Assembly (NCBI GenBank): GCA_903885755.1
Contig: CAISJZ010000471.1
Coordinates: 1-33,966 of the forward strand
Direction of reading: 5' to 3'
Length of the DNA: 33,966 bases
From: an uncultured Hyphomicrobiales bacterium
Lineage (GTDB): Bacteria; Pseudomonadota; Alphaproteobacteria; Rhizobiales; Beijerinckiaceae
This document shows positions 1 to 8,740 of the stretch, piece by piece. Positions within the stretch are counted from its first letter, which is position 1; the number at the start of each line of letters is the position of its first letter. The notes beneath the pieces were generated by a model. The model had not been told where the DNA came from. It worked only from the letters and a program-made list of their open reading frames with translations, and made no database searches. The position numbers were made by a program, and so were the translations under genes.

Positions 1-47
1 AAGTCGAACCCGAGCGAGGGCTCGGCGGCGTCGGGCGCGTCATTCAT
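1..47 (-). CDS. dnaX: Probable 5' end of dnaX (DNA polymerase III gamma/tau), partial
   Basis: An ATG at 47-45 on the minus strand opens a frame of 15 codons that runs off the window, starting MNDAPDAAEPSLGFD. The stretch is too short to show a domain. The assignment rests on context. The gene lies just downstream of, and on the same strand as, the SRP RNA gene, and in many alphaproteobacteria ffs sits directly upstream of dnaX. DnaX proteins of the group often start with a short acidic, Ala/Pro-rich leader before the ATPase domain, which fits. Another protein is possible. The sequence to the left of the window would settle it. Confidence 0.4.
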   Translation of the reverse strand, partial: MNDAPDAAEPSLGFD

Positions 48-75
48 GTGGGGTTGTGCGGCTCGGAGAGGAAAG

Positions 76-171
76 TAGGAGGTTGGACAAAGACCCGCCC
101 TGTCTCGTTAGGGCTGCTTCCTTCCGGACCTGACCCGGTTGGCGAGTGGAACGTCCACCACCAACCTCCCG
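76..171 (-). ncRNA. ffs: Signal recognition particle RNA (4.5S, small bacterial type)
   Basis: The minus strand carries the conserved SRP RNA apical core GGTCAGGTCCGGAAGGAAGC (complement of about 116-135), which binds Ffh through its M domain. The two ends pair: GGGAGGTTGG (complement of 161-170) with CCAACCTCCT (complement of 77-86), which closes a single long hairpin of roughly 95 nt. That is the usual size of the small bacterial 4.5S type. The RNA joins Ffh to deliver nascent membrane and exported proteins to FtsY and the translocon. The exact ends are set by the pairing and may be off by a few bases. There is no protein gene between about 48 and 316, so this RNA accounts for most of that stretch. 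Confidence 0.95.
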
Positions 172-316
172 CGATCTATGTGGACCAGCGAGACCCGTTG
201 CGCAAGCCGCCGCGCGTCATTTTCCACGCCCGCGCCCCCGGGCCATCCGCCTTTGCCGGGCGGCGCGAACGGACTAAGGTTTGAACCCGCGCCGGGGGAT
301 TCGGCAAGAGGTTGCA

Positions 317-1306
317 ATGTCCGCCAGTCCAGACGCGTTCCGCGAAATTTCCGCCGAGGTCGGCTTCTCCGGCGACCCCCTCGATCGCCTGTCCGACCGA
401 CGAGACGACGCTGAATTCGTCGACGGACTGCGAGCCTATCCAGCCGCGCGGAGCCTCGTCATCGCCCGCGACATGCCCGTGCTGAAAGTCCGCGGCGAGG
501 CGTTCGATCCCTGGTTCGCGATGGATGAGGTCGGCAAGCTTGGACAGGCGCGGGAGACCGTCCTGCTCGGTCGCCGGGCGGGTGGTCCGGTCTTCGCGAC
601 CCTGCTCGACGATGCGGCTTCGCGCATCGAGGAGGTTCCAGCCGACAATACCTATCTCGACCGGCGGGTCATCGTCATTCCCGGTCGCGGCGATGTTCGC
701 GTGACGGATCTGCGCTCGCTGACGATGCGTGGCGCGTTCGATCGACCGACGACCGCCATGCTGGCCGGCGCCAAGAGCCTGCTCTACTGGCACGCCCGGC
801 ACCGCTTCTGCTCGGTTTGCGGCGCCCCATCGACGCTCGCCGCAGCCGGCTGGCGGCGCGAATGTCAGGCCTGCAAGGCGGCGCATTTCCCGCGAACGGA
901 CCCGGTCGTGATCATGCTGGCGGTCGATGGCGACAGATGCCTTCTGGGCCGCCAGCCCCGGTTTCCCAAGGGCATGTATTCCGCCCTCGCCGGCTTTCTG
1001 GAGCCGGGCGAAACCATCGAGGAGGCCGTGCGACGGGAAATCAAGGAAGAGGCGGGCATAGATTGCGGGAAGATCGACTTCGTGGCGTCCCAGCCCTGGC
1101 CATTCCCGTCATCCCTGATGATCGGCTGTCTCGCCAAGGCCATATCGGTCGAGGCGACCGTCGACCGGACCGAACTGGAGGACGCCCGCTGGTTCACCCG
1201 CGCCGAGGCGCGGTCGATGTTGGAAGGAAAGCATCCGGACGGGCTGACCGCCCCTCAGCCTCTCGCCATCGCCCATCATCTGTTGCGCGCCTGGGCCCTG
1301 GCCTGA
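317..1306 (+). CDS. nudC: NAD(H) pyrophosphatase, Nudix hydrolase NudC
   Basis: A 329-residue Nudix hydrolase that cleaves NADH (and, in characterised homologues, NAD caps on RNA) to NMN(H) and AMP. A zinc ribbon is formed by C165-x2-C168 and C183-x2-C186. The Nudix box runs from G226 to I248 (GFLEPGE...REIKEEAGI). The NudC-specific motif SQPWPFPSS follows at 258-266 and separates this protein from generic Nudix hydrolases. The N-terminal 150 residues match the less conserved NudC N-terminal domain. An upstream in-frame TTG at 281 exists, but ATG 317 has a well-placed AAGAGG six bases ahead and gives the usual family length. The gene stands alone on the plus strand, divergent from the SRP RNA. 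Confidence 0.95.
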   Translation: MSASPDAFREISAEVGFSGDPLDRLSDRRDDAEFVDGLRAYPAARSLVIARDMPVLKVRGEAFDPWFAMDEVGKLGQARETVLLGRRAGGPVFATLLDDAASRIEEVPADNTYLDRRVIVIPGRGDVRVTDLRSLTMRGAFDRPTTAMLAGAKSLLYWHARHRFCSVCGAPSTLAAAGWRRECQACKAAHFPRTDPVVIMLAVDGDRCLLGRQPRFPKGMYSALAGFLEPGETIEEAVRREIKEEAGIDCGKIDFVASQPWPFPSSLMIGCLAKAISVEATVDRTELEDARWFTRAEARSMLEGKHPDGLTAPQPLAIAHHLLRAWALA

Positions 1307-1420
1307 CGCCCTTCCAGTCTGGAATGGATTTAAACTGGCGGCGCGCCATCCGGTCCATTTGCAGACGTGGGCGGAACAGTGATACGATGGACCCATTTCC
1401 AAACGCCAATTTGAAAAATG

Positions 1421-1434
1421 AAGTTGCGCAACTT
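1421..1434. promoter_or_regulatory. Palindromic operator candidate upstream of the TetR gene
   Basis: AAGTTGCGCAACTT is a perfect 14-bp palindrome that ends 23 bases before the TetR start codon. TetR regulators bind such sites and commonly repress their own gene. Its core GTTGCGCAAC matches, apart from one symmetric base-pair change, the core GTCGCGCGAC in front of the molybdenum-enzyme gene at 2284. This supports both as sites for the same dimer. Binding itself is inference. Confidence 0.6.
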
Positions 1435-1457
1435 GGTCGTCGGGAGAAACAGTATCC

Positions 1458-2186
1458 ATGAACGCAGCTTCGCCCAGAGCGCGCCACGGCGCGCCTGACG
1501 CCACGGCGCCAAAGCGCCAGCGCGCGAAACGCATGCCCGCCGAGGCTCGCAAGGCGGTGATCCTGAAAGAGGCCTCGGACTTCTTCGCAAGTCACGGATT
1601 CGCCGCGTCCACGCGCGATCTCGCTGATCAGATTGGCGTGCGTCAGGCGCTGCTCTACAAATATTTTTCGTCGAAGGAAGCGCTGATCGAGGCGATCTTC
1701 GATCGCATCATCGTGGAGCGGACCGGCGAGGGCCGCGGCCGGTTGAACCAGGATCGATCCGCGCCGCTGATTGATCGAATTTTGCAATTCTACGCCAGTC
1801 TCTCTGCGTCGGCCGACGGCTCGGGAACGCGGCTGGCCAGCCGCGCCGCGCTCGAGGATCTGCCCGTAACCAGCCGTCTCGCCGCGTTTCTCACGAAGAA
1901 TCTCTTCACGCCGCTTCTCGACGAATTGCGCATTGTCGAGAATCTGCCGTCCCTCGGCCTGCGTCCGATGATGCGCGGCGAATTCGAGATTGTTCTGGCG
2001 TTCCATGCTGGCGCGATGTTCGCCAGTCTGCGGCGTCATCTCGACAACCTGCCCGCGCCGCAGGACACGGAAGCCTTCATGCGGCTCTATATCGAGACGT
2101 TCATCGCCGGCGCGCGACACGGCATGCGACAATTGCACGCGGCGGGCGCCGCGGGGCCAATGACGGCCGAAGCAAAAACCCCCTAG
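1458..2186 (+). CDS. TetR/AcrR family transcriptional regulator
   Basis: A 242-residue TetR-family protein. After a basic, disordered-looking leader (residues 1-27), the DNA-binding domain covers about 28-80. It has the typical helix-turn-helix pattern FFASHGFAASTRDLADQIGV followed by LLYKYFSSKEAL. The C-terminal 160 residues are the variable ligand-binding and dimerisation part, and I cannot name the ligand. The start at ATG 1458 follows GGGAG at about 1441. A perfect palindrome lies just upstream, and a related palindrome lies before the next gene, a molybdenum hydroxylase subunit on the same strand 97 bp away. The likely job is local repression of itself and that enzyme. Family membership is certain; target and ligand are inferred. 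Confidence 0.92.
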   Translation: MNAASPRARHGAPDATAPKRQRAKRMPAEARKAVILKEASDFFASHGFAASTRDLADQIGVRQALLYKYFSSKEALIEAIFDRIIVERTGEGRGRLNQDRSAPLIDRILQFYASLSASADGSGTRLASRAALEDLPVTSRLAAFLTKNLFTPLLDELRIVENLPSLGLRPMMRGEFEIVLAFHAGAMFASLRRHLDNLPAPQDTEAFMRLYIETFIAGARHGMRQLHAAGAAGPMTAEAKTP

Positions 2187-2255
2187 CAACCTTCTCTGCG
2201 ACCACGCGATTTCTTTCCGATCGCCGGGCCTCCCCTTTCGCGCGAAATGTTTTAG

Positions 2256-2271
2256 TGTGTCGCGCGACACA
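2256..2271. promoter_or_regulatory. Palindromic operator candidate before the molybdenum hydroxylase gene
   Basis: TGTGTCGCGCGACACA is a perfect 16-bp palindrome directly before the ribosome binding site (AGGGGAGG, 2271-2278) of the gene at 2284. A repressor bound here would overlap the transcription start or leader. The inner ten bases, GTCGCGCGAC, parallel GTTGCGCAAC in front of the TetR gene. The two differ only by a symmetric T-to-C/A-to-G change. I see no other palindrome of this quality in the 97-bp gap (2187-2283). Confidence 0.6.
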
Positions 2272-2283
2272 GGGGAGGATTGA

Positions 2284-4638
2284 ATGGTCAAGATCGGCAT
2301 CGGCGATTCCGTCAAGCGCAGGGAAGACGCGCGGCTGGTGCGAGGCGCCGGACAATACGCCGACGATGTCGACTTTCCCGGCGCGACCTTTCTCGCCCTG
2401 ACGCGATCCCCGCACGCCCACGCGCGCATCCGGTCCATGGACCTGTCGCGCGCCAAGGCCTGGCCCGGCGTGCTCGGCGCGTGGTCGGGCGCCGAGACGC
2501 TGGCGGATGGGGTCAAATCCATCGCCCACGCGACCGGCGGCTCGGACCTTGGCTCGGACGTGCCGCTGATCAACCGCGACGGAACGGAGCGAGCAACCAC
2601 GCCGGCCCTGCCGCTCGTCGCCGACATCGCGCGCCATGTCGGCGAGGCCGTCGCCATGGTCGTCGCGACCAGTCCGGAAGCCGCCGAGGAAGCGGCGGCG
2701 CTGATCGATATCGATTACGAGATTCTCCCCGCCGTCGCGCGCTCATATGACGCCATCAAGCCCGGCGCGCCGAAACTGTGGGCACATCTGCCGAACAATA
2801 TCGTCCTCGACGCGGAGATCGGCGACCGCGCCGCGACCGACGCGGCGATGGCGAAGGCCGCCCATCGCGCCACCATCAAGACACTTGTGCAGCGCGTTAC
2901 CGGCGCGCATCTTGAACCACGCTCGGCGCTCGCGACGTATGACGCGGCCAGCGGGCAATACACGATCTGGGCCTTCGCCGGCACCGGCATCTCGCGGCTG
3001 CACGACGAACTGGCGATCTGCCTCGATGTCCCGCGCGAAAAAATCCGCGTGCTGACGCCAGGCGATGTCGGCGGTAGTTTTGGCACGCGCAACGCCACCT
3101 ACCCGGAATTCGTTCTCGCGGCCTGGGCGGCGCGCAAGCTCGACCGCCCCGTCAAGTTCATCGCCAAACGCACGGAAGCCTTCACCAGCGATTGTCAGGC
3201 GCGCGATCTCTACGTCGAGGCGGAACTCGGCCTCGACAAGGATGGAAATTTCCTCGCGGTGCGTTCGATGAACCTGTCGAACCTCGGCGCGCACACCGCC
3301 TCCTTTGTCGCGCTCAACAAGGGCGTGCAATTGATGACGAGCGTTTACGCGGTGCCGACGGCGCATGTGATGGCGCGCGCCACGCTGTCGAACACGCCAT
3401 CGACGATTCCCTATCGCAGCGCCGGACGCCCCGAAGCCATGTTCGTGGTCGAACGGCTAATCGACATCGCCGCCCAGCGCTTCGGCTTCGACAAGGTGGA
3501 ATTGCGTCGACGCAATCTTATCCCCGCCGCGGCCCTGCCCTACAAGACGCCCTCGGGCCTGACCTATGACAGCGGCGATTATCCCGGCGTCATGCAAAAG
3601 GCGCTGGAACTGTCGGACTGGGCCGGCTTTCCCGCCCGCCGCGCAGAATCCCTGGCGCGCGGCAAGCGGCGCGGCATCGGGCTCGCCAATTATATCGAAT
3701 CCGCTGGCGGCCAGCCGCGCGAGCGAACCGAGATTACCGTTCTGCCCGATGGCCGCGTCGATACGATCATCGGCACGCAGCCTTCGGGTCAGGGGCAGGA
3801 AACCAGTTTCGCGCAACTCGTCGCCGAGTGGCTTGGCGTTCCCTACGCCAGCGTCAACGTGCGCCATGGCGACACCGCCTTCGTCAAATTCGGCGGCGGC
3901 TCGCACTCCGGCCGCTCCATGCGGTTCGGTAGCATCGTCATCCGCAACGCGACGAACGAGATCATCGAAAAGGGCAAGGCCATCGCCTCGGCGGTTCTCG
4001 AAGCCGGCGTCGGCGACATTGAATTCAGCGCCGGCGTCTTTCGCGTCGTCGGCACCGACCGCTCGCTCGGCCTGTTCGAAGCGGCGGCCGCGGCGGCAAA
4101 CGATCCGCGCGTGCCAGAAGACTTGCGCGGCCCGCTCGGCGCCATGTCGGACAAGGTGACGAAGGGCCTCGCCTTCCCGTTCGGCGCGCATGTCTGCGAA
4201 GTCGAGGTGGACCCGGACACGGGCGCGGTCCAAATCCTGCGCTACACCGCCGTTGACGACGTGGGCAGGGCGGTCAATCCGATGATCGTCGATGGGCAGA
4301 CGCAGGGCGGCATCGTCACCGGCCTTGGTCAGGCGCTGATGGAAGAAGCCTACTACGATCGCGAAAGCGGGCAGATGCTGTCGGCCTCGCTGATGGATTA
4401 CGCCCTGCCGCGCGCCGGCGACGTGCCCTCGTTCAAAACGCATATCAGCGAAATTCCCGCGACCAGCCATCCGCTCGGCCTGCGCCCGGCGGGCGAAGGC
4501 GGCACGACGCCGGCGCTTGCGGTGTCGATCAACGCCATCGTCGACGCGCTGGCGGAACTGGGCGTCGAGCATATCGAGATGCCGGCGACGCCGCTCAAGG
4601 TGTGGCGGGCGATCCAGGCCGCGAAGGCGGGGCGATAG
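2284..4638 (+). CDS. Xanthine dehydrogenase-family molybdopterin-binding (CoxL-like) subunit
   Basis: A 784-residue large subunit of the molybdenum hydroxylase family (xanthine oxidase, form II CO-dehydrogenase-like). The N-terminal a/b hammerhead domain starts at DSVKRREDARLVRGAGQYADD. The molybdopterin-binding part shows GDVGGSFG, the active-site loop PYRSAGRPEA (Y377-R382), GQGQETSFAQL and the C-terminal GEGGTTPA with the conserved catalytic Glu (E738). The loop lacks the Cys of true form I CO dehydrogenase (AYxCSFR), so CO oxidation is unlikely. Substrates in this family are usually aldehydes, purines or N-heterocycles; the actual one is unknown. The FAD and 2Fe-2S subunits that normally accompany it are absent from the flanks, so they must be elsewhere or replaced. 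A strong ribosome site (AGGGGAGG) precedes ATG 2284. Confidence 0.9.
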   Translation: MVKIGIGDSVKRREDARLVRGAGQYADDVDFPGATFLALTRSPHAHARIRSMDLSRAKAWPGVLGAWSGAETLADGVKSIAHATGGSDLGSDVPLINRDGTERATTPALPLVADIARHVGEAVAMVVATSPEAAEEAAALIDIDYEILPAVARSYDAIKPGAPKLWAHLPNNIVLDAEIGDRAATDAAMAKAAHRATIKTLVQRVTGAHLEPRSALATYDAASGQYTIWAFAGTGISRLHDELAICLDVPREKIRVLTPGDVGGSFGTRNATYPEFVLAAWAARKLDRPVKFIAKRTEAFTSDCQARDLYVEAELGLDKDGNFLAVRSMNLSNLGAHTASFVALNKGVQLMTSVYAVPTAHVMARATLSNTPSTIPYRSAGRPEAMFVVERLIDIAAQRFGFDKVELRRRNLIPAAALPYKTPSGLTYDSGDYPGVMQKALELSDWAGFPARRAESLARGKRRGIGLANYIESAGGQPRERTEITVLPDGRVDTIIGTQPSGQGQETSFAQLVAEWLGVPYASVNVRHGDTAFVKFGGGSHSGRSMRFGSIVIRNATNEIIEKGKAIASAVLEAGVGDIEFSAGVFRVVGTDRSLGLFEAAAAAANDPRVPEDLRGPLGAMSDKVTKGLAFPFGAHVCEVEVDPDTGAVQILRYTAVDDVGRAVNPMIVDGQTQGGIVTGLGQALMEEAYYDRESGQMLSASLMDYALPRAGDVPSFKTHISEIPATSHPLGLRPAGEGGTTPALAVSINAIVDALAELGVEHIEMPATPLKVWRAIQAAKAGR

Positions 4639-4644
4639 AAAGCC

Positions 4645-6069
4645 TCACCCCGCCGCCGCATAGGTCGAAAGCCCCCGCTTGTTCTCGTCGATTTCGAGCC
4701 TCTGCGACATGGACGGCATGGCGCGGTCGCTGCAATCGGCGCGCGGGCAGGCGCGGCACGACACGCCAATGGGCGTGACGATTTGCGGATCGTCGAGGTT
4801 GAGGCCATCTGCGTAAACAAGCTCGCGCGCGAAATGCAGGCCGCAGCCAAGTCCAATCGCCTGCTGGCCGACACGGGTCGGCAAACCGCCGCGCGGCGTA
4901 GCGCGCGCCACCGCGTCAATGGTGCGCGCGATGCAGAAATAACTCGCGCCATCGGGCATGCGCGAGACCTGCACGCGCAACATGCCGGGCGTCGAGAAAG
5001 CGTCATAGACATTCCAGCGTGGACAGGCCGCGCCGAAGCGGGCGATGTGAATCCCGGAGGATGAGAATCGCTTCGAGATATTGCCGGCGATATCGACACG
5101 GATGAGATGGAACGGCAGTCCCTCGGCGCCGGGGCGCCTCAAGGTGGTCAGGCGATGGCAGGCCTGCTCGAACGACACGCCAAAGCGATGTTGCAGGATG
5201 TTGATGTCGTAGCGCGTCGATTTCGCCGAGGCGAGAAAACGATCGTAGGGCATCATGACCGCGGCGGCGAAATAGTTCGCCATGGCCGAGAGCGCCAGCG
5301 CGTCGGCGTCGGGAGATGTGAATTTTCCGGCGGAGACGGCGGCCTCGATCTCCTTGCGATAGCCGAGAAAGGCGATCTGGTGCGCGAGCTGGAAGGCGCG
5401 GCTCGGCGCGGGGAGCATTTCCGACAACATGAGGCGCCGCGTCAGCGGATTGTAGTGACGCAGCAATCCCGGCATCGATTCCGATGGCGCGATTTCCACG
5501 TCGACCGCGAAGCGCGCCGCCAGCACGTCGACGAGATCGCGGTGCAGCGTGAAGAGGCCGAGCTTGTTCTCCAGCCAGAGCGCCTCGGCGGCTTCCTCCA
5601 GTTCGGCGAAGTGGTTGGCCTTGCGTTGCAGGAAGTCCGTTACCTCCTCGGAGGGAATGCCGGTGGGCGCGGCCTCGCTGTCCATGGCGTCGGCGGGCGC
5701 GCTCGCGACGCCGCCGCGCCGGTGCGCCTCATAGAGCGCGAGAACAGCGCGCGCGACGCTCGGCAGATTGGCGGCGAGTTCCTGAACGTCGCTCGCCTTG
5801 ACATCCTGTTCGTCGAACAGGGGATCGGACAGCGCCTCCATCAGATCGGAGACGAGGCGCGAATCATCCTCGCCGCCAAACGCCGCCAGATCGACCTGAA
5901 AGCGCTCGGCGAGTCGCAGCAGCACGTTGACGGTCACCGGCCGCTGGTTTGATTCCAGCAGATTGAGATAGCTCGCGGAGATACCGAGCTCCGCCGCCAT
6001 CTGCGCCTGATTCAGCCGCCGCTCCTGACGCAGACGCCGCAATTTGCCGCCGACCCGAACCGCTCGCAT
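4645..6069 (-). CDS. XRE-type regulator of the RamB/ScfR/PrpR family (glyoxylate or short-chain acyl regulator)
   Basis: A 474-residue regulator with an N-terminal XRE helix-turn-helix (about residues 8-62, LRRLRQERRLNQAQMAAELG then YLNLLESNQRPVT). A central IrrE/ImmA-like domain (about 150-290, lacking a clear HExxH zinc site) and a DUF2083-type C-terminal domain follow. Four Cys lie near the end: C409, C438, C441 and C446 (CRACPRADC). In mycobacterial PrpR of this family such Cys bind a 4Fe-4S cluster and the protein senses short-chain acyl-CoA; corynebacterial RamB represses aceA. Here the gene is divergent from aceA, so control of the glyoxylate shunt in response to acyl-CoA or acetate is the best inference. 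The stop is seven bases from the convergent upstream gene. Confidence 0.88.
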   Translation of the reverse strand: MRAVRVGGKLRRLRQERRLNQAQMAAELGISASYLNLLESNQRPVTVNVLLRLAERFQVDLAAFGGEDDSRLVSDLMEALSDPLFDEQDVKASDVQELAANLPSVARAVLALYEAHRRGGVASAPADAMDSEAAPTGIPSEEVTDFLQRKANHFAELEEAAEALWLENKLGLFTLHRDLVDVLAARFAVDVEIAPSESMPGLLRHYNPLTRRLMLSEMLPAPSRAFQLAHQIAFLGYRKEIEAAVSAGKFTSPDADALALSAMANYFAAAVMMPYDRFLASAKSTRYDINILQHRFGVSFEQACHRLTTLRRPGAEGLPFHLIRVDIAGNISKRFSSSGIHIARFGAACPRWNVYDAFSTPGMLRVQVSRMPDGASYFCIARTIDAVARATPRGGLPTRVGQQAIGLGCGLHFARELVYADGLNLDDPQIVTPIGVSCRACPRADCSDRAMPSMSQRLEIDENKRGLSTYAAAG

Positions 6070-6269
6070 GGGAAACCCGCCGAATAAAATTTACAAAAAC
6101 ATTACAATTTACATTTTGATAAATGTCAATTCGTTGATCATTATCGTAGTTTCATTATATTCATCAAATAGTTATTGCGGTATTTCGCATCCGCGTCCAG
6201 ATTACATTGCATCGCACAGGGCGAAAACCCCGACATTCGGGGGCTCGATTTACAAACGGAGTAAATTCA
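6070..6269. promoter_or_regulatory. AT-rich divergent control region between regulator and aceA
   Basis: This 200-bp gap is strikingly AT-rich in a GC-rich window, most strongly at 6081-6180. It holds a direct repeat AATTTACA (6088-6095 and 6106-6113, 18 bp apart) and an inverted repeat ACATTT-TGAT-AAATGT (6111-6126). RamB-type proteins bind AT-rich half-sites near aceA in other bacteria, so these are good candidate operators. A possible sigma70-like promoter for aceA is TTGATC (6134-6139), 16 bp, TATATT (6156-6161). None of this is proven by sequence alone. Confidence 0.55.
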
Positions 6270-7547
<1,278 letters not shown>

Positions 7548-7601
7548 TCCGCCGTTCCGCGAAACCCTTCGACGCAAGCCCGCAAGGGCATGGAGATTGT
7601 C

Positions 7602-7817
7602 ATGAGCCAGCAATTCTGGGTGATCGGCGGCGAATATCGTTGCCTCGAATTTCGCGAACTCGCGAACGCGGCGGCGCCGATCGGCCCGTTCGCGACCTAC
7701 GAGGAAGCCGAGCAGGTCTGGCGGCGTCACGCCGAACAGACCCGCGGCGAGGCCAATACGCGCTTCACCATCGTGACCACCGCGCCGAACCCGCGGCGGA
7801 TGCAGAAGGCGGCGTGA
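7602..7817 (+). CDS. Small DUF4170 protein
   Basis: A 71-residue protein beginning MSQQFWVIGGEYR, the typical opening of the DUF4170 family found across alphaproteobacteria. It has no signal peptide or membrane segment and no Cys or His cluster apart from one Cys (C16) and one His. Function is unknown. ATG 7602 is chosen over ATG 7590 because the earlier ATG forms part of its ribosome binding site (GGAG at 7592-7595). It lies 54 bp after aceA on the same strand with no obvious terminator between, so co-transcription with aceA is likely. Confidence 0.85.
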   Translation: MSQQFWVIGGEYRCLEFRELANAAAPIGPFATYEEAEQVWRRHAEQTRGEANTRFTIVTTAPNPRRMQKAA

Positions 7818-7831
7818 TTTCAAGAGCAAGG

Positions 7832-7855
7832 GGGGGCGCGCGCAATCGCGCCCCC
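7832..7855. terminator. GC-rich hairpin between convergent genes
   Basis: A perfect 9-bp stem, GGGGGCGCG (7832-7840) with CGCGCCCCC (7847-7855) and loop CGCAAT, sits between the DUF4170 stop and the convergent permease stop. Neither strand has a clear U-tract behind it, so it may only slow or stabilise transcript ends. A shared bidirectional terminator role is inferred from position. Confidence 0.45.
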
Positions 7856-8701
7856 TCAGCGCCAGGCCAGAAACGCGCGCTCGGCCGCGTTGAGAACCGC
7901 GCCAAAGCCAAGGCCGAGAATCGACAGCACGACGACGCCGGCCAGCAGGTTGTCGGACTGCATGAGATTTCCCGCCGTCAGCAGAAAGGCGCCGATGCCG
8001 TATTGCGCGCCGATCATCTCGGCGGAGACGACGAGGATCAGCGCCGTCGCCAGCGAGATGCGAAAGCCCGCGAGAATGCCGGGCAGAGCCGCCGGCAACA
8101 ACACCTTCCAGATGATCGCCCCGGTCGGCAGATTAAAGCTCTGCGCCATGCGAATGAGATTGCGCGGCGCCCCATCGACGCCGCTGAGGGTGGCGATGAT
8201 GGTCGGGAAAAACACGCCGGACGCGATGGTGAAGACTTTTGGCGTCTCGCCAATGCCCAGCCACAGGATGAGCAGGGGCAGCAGGGCGATCTTCGGGATA
8301 GGATAGAGCGCGGACACCAGCGGCATGGAGATCGCGCGCAGGGACGCCAGCAGGCCCATGCCGACGCCAACGACGAGGCCGAGCAGCGTGCCGACGATCC
8401 AGCCGCCGCCAATGCGCCCCAGCGACGCCCAGAGATGCTGGCCAAGTTCGCCTGACGCGGTCAGCCGCCACAGCGCCTGACAGATGGCGAGCGGCGATGG
8501 CAGGAAAATCGGCGAGACCCAACGCAGCGATCCGGCTGTCTGCCACAAGCCAATCATCAGCGCGAACCCGAGCCAGGACAGAACCGGGCGCGGCGTCGCG
8601 GAAAAGCCGCCGCCGCGGAAGGCGATGGCGCGGATACCCTCTCCCTTTGGGAGAGGGTCGGACGCGAACGCGGCCGGGGTGAGGGGTTTCGATTCCGTCA
8701 T
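7856..8701 (-). CDS. ABC transporter permease, SsuC/TauC/NrtB type
   Basis: A 281-residue inner-membrane permease of the nitrate/sulfonate/taurine importer family, with about six hydrophobic segments from residue 40 onward. The EAA-like loop that contacts the ATPase is AQSFNLPTGAIIWKVLLPAA followed by LPGILAGFRIS. The substrate cannot be told from the sequence. No ATPase or periplasmic binding protein gene is nearby, so it is an orphan subunit here. The first roughly 25 codons (SKPLTPAAFASDPLPKGEGI) are encoded by a REP-like palindromic repeat, so the N-terminus looks acquired. I found no better downstream start before the first membrane segment, so ATG 8701 is kept with caution. The ribosome site is weak. 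Confidence 0.85.
   Translation of the reverse strand: MTESKPLTPAAFASDPLPKGEGIRAIAFRGGGFSATPRPVLSWLGFALMIGLWQTAGSLRWVSPIFLPSPLAICQALWRLTASGELGQHLWASLGRIGGGWIVGTLLGLVVGVGMGLLASLRAISMPLVSALYPIPKIALLPLLILWLGIGETPKVFTIASGVFFPTIIATLSGVDGAPRNLIRMAQSFNLPTGAIIWKVLLPAALPGILAGFRISLATALILVVSAEMIGAQYGIGAFLLTAGNLMQSDNLLAGVVVLSILGLGFGAVLNAAERAFLAWR
8636..8686. repeat. REP-like palindromic element, copy 1
   Basis: A perfect 10-bp inverted repeat ACCCTCTCCC-TTT-GGGAGAGGGT (8636-8658) is followed by a GC-rich tail ending in GGGGTGAGGGG. This arrangement is typical of the small dispersed palindromes found between genes in Hyphomicrobiales. Here it lies inside the predicted 5' end of the permease gene and is read as protein. 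Confidence 0.75.
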
Positions 8702-8740
8702 TTTGCTCGTTCGAATTTACCGGCCAAAAGTGGTAACCCA

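Noticed and set aside
1312-1325. Inverted repeat TTCCAGTCTGGAA after nudC
   Set aside because: Only five paired bases around a three-base centre and no T-run; too weak to call a terminator or operator.
1194-2657. 487-codon minus-strand frame across the TetR gene
   Set aside because: It overlaps nudC, TetR and the molybdenum-subunit start, has no ribosome site and no recognisable domain.
3457-4572. 371-codon frame antisense to the molybdenum hydroxylase gene
   Set aside because: The sense strand carries GQGQET and GEGGTTPA motifs; the antisense product has none.
2284-4638. Calling the molybdenum subunit a CO dehydrogenase (coxL)
   Set aside because: The active-site loop is PYRSAGR, not the AYxCSFR with catalytic Cys required for form I CO dehydrogenase, and coxM/coxS are missing.
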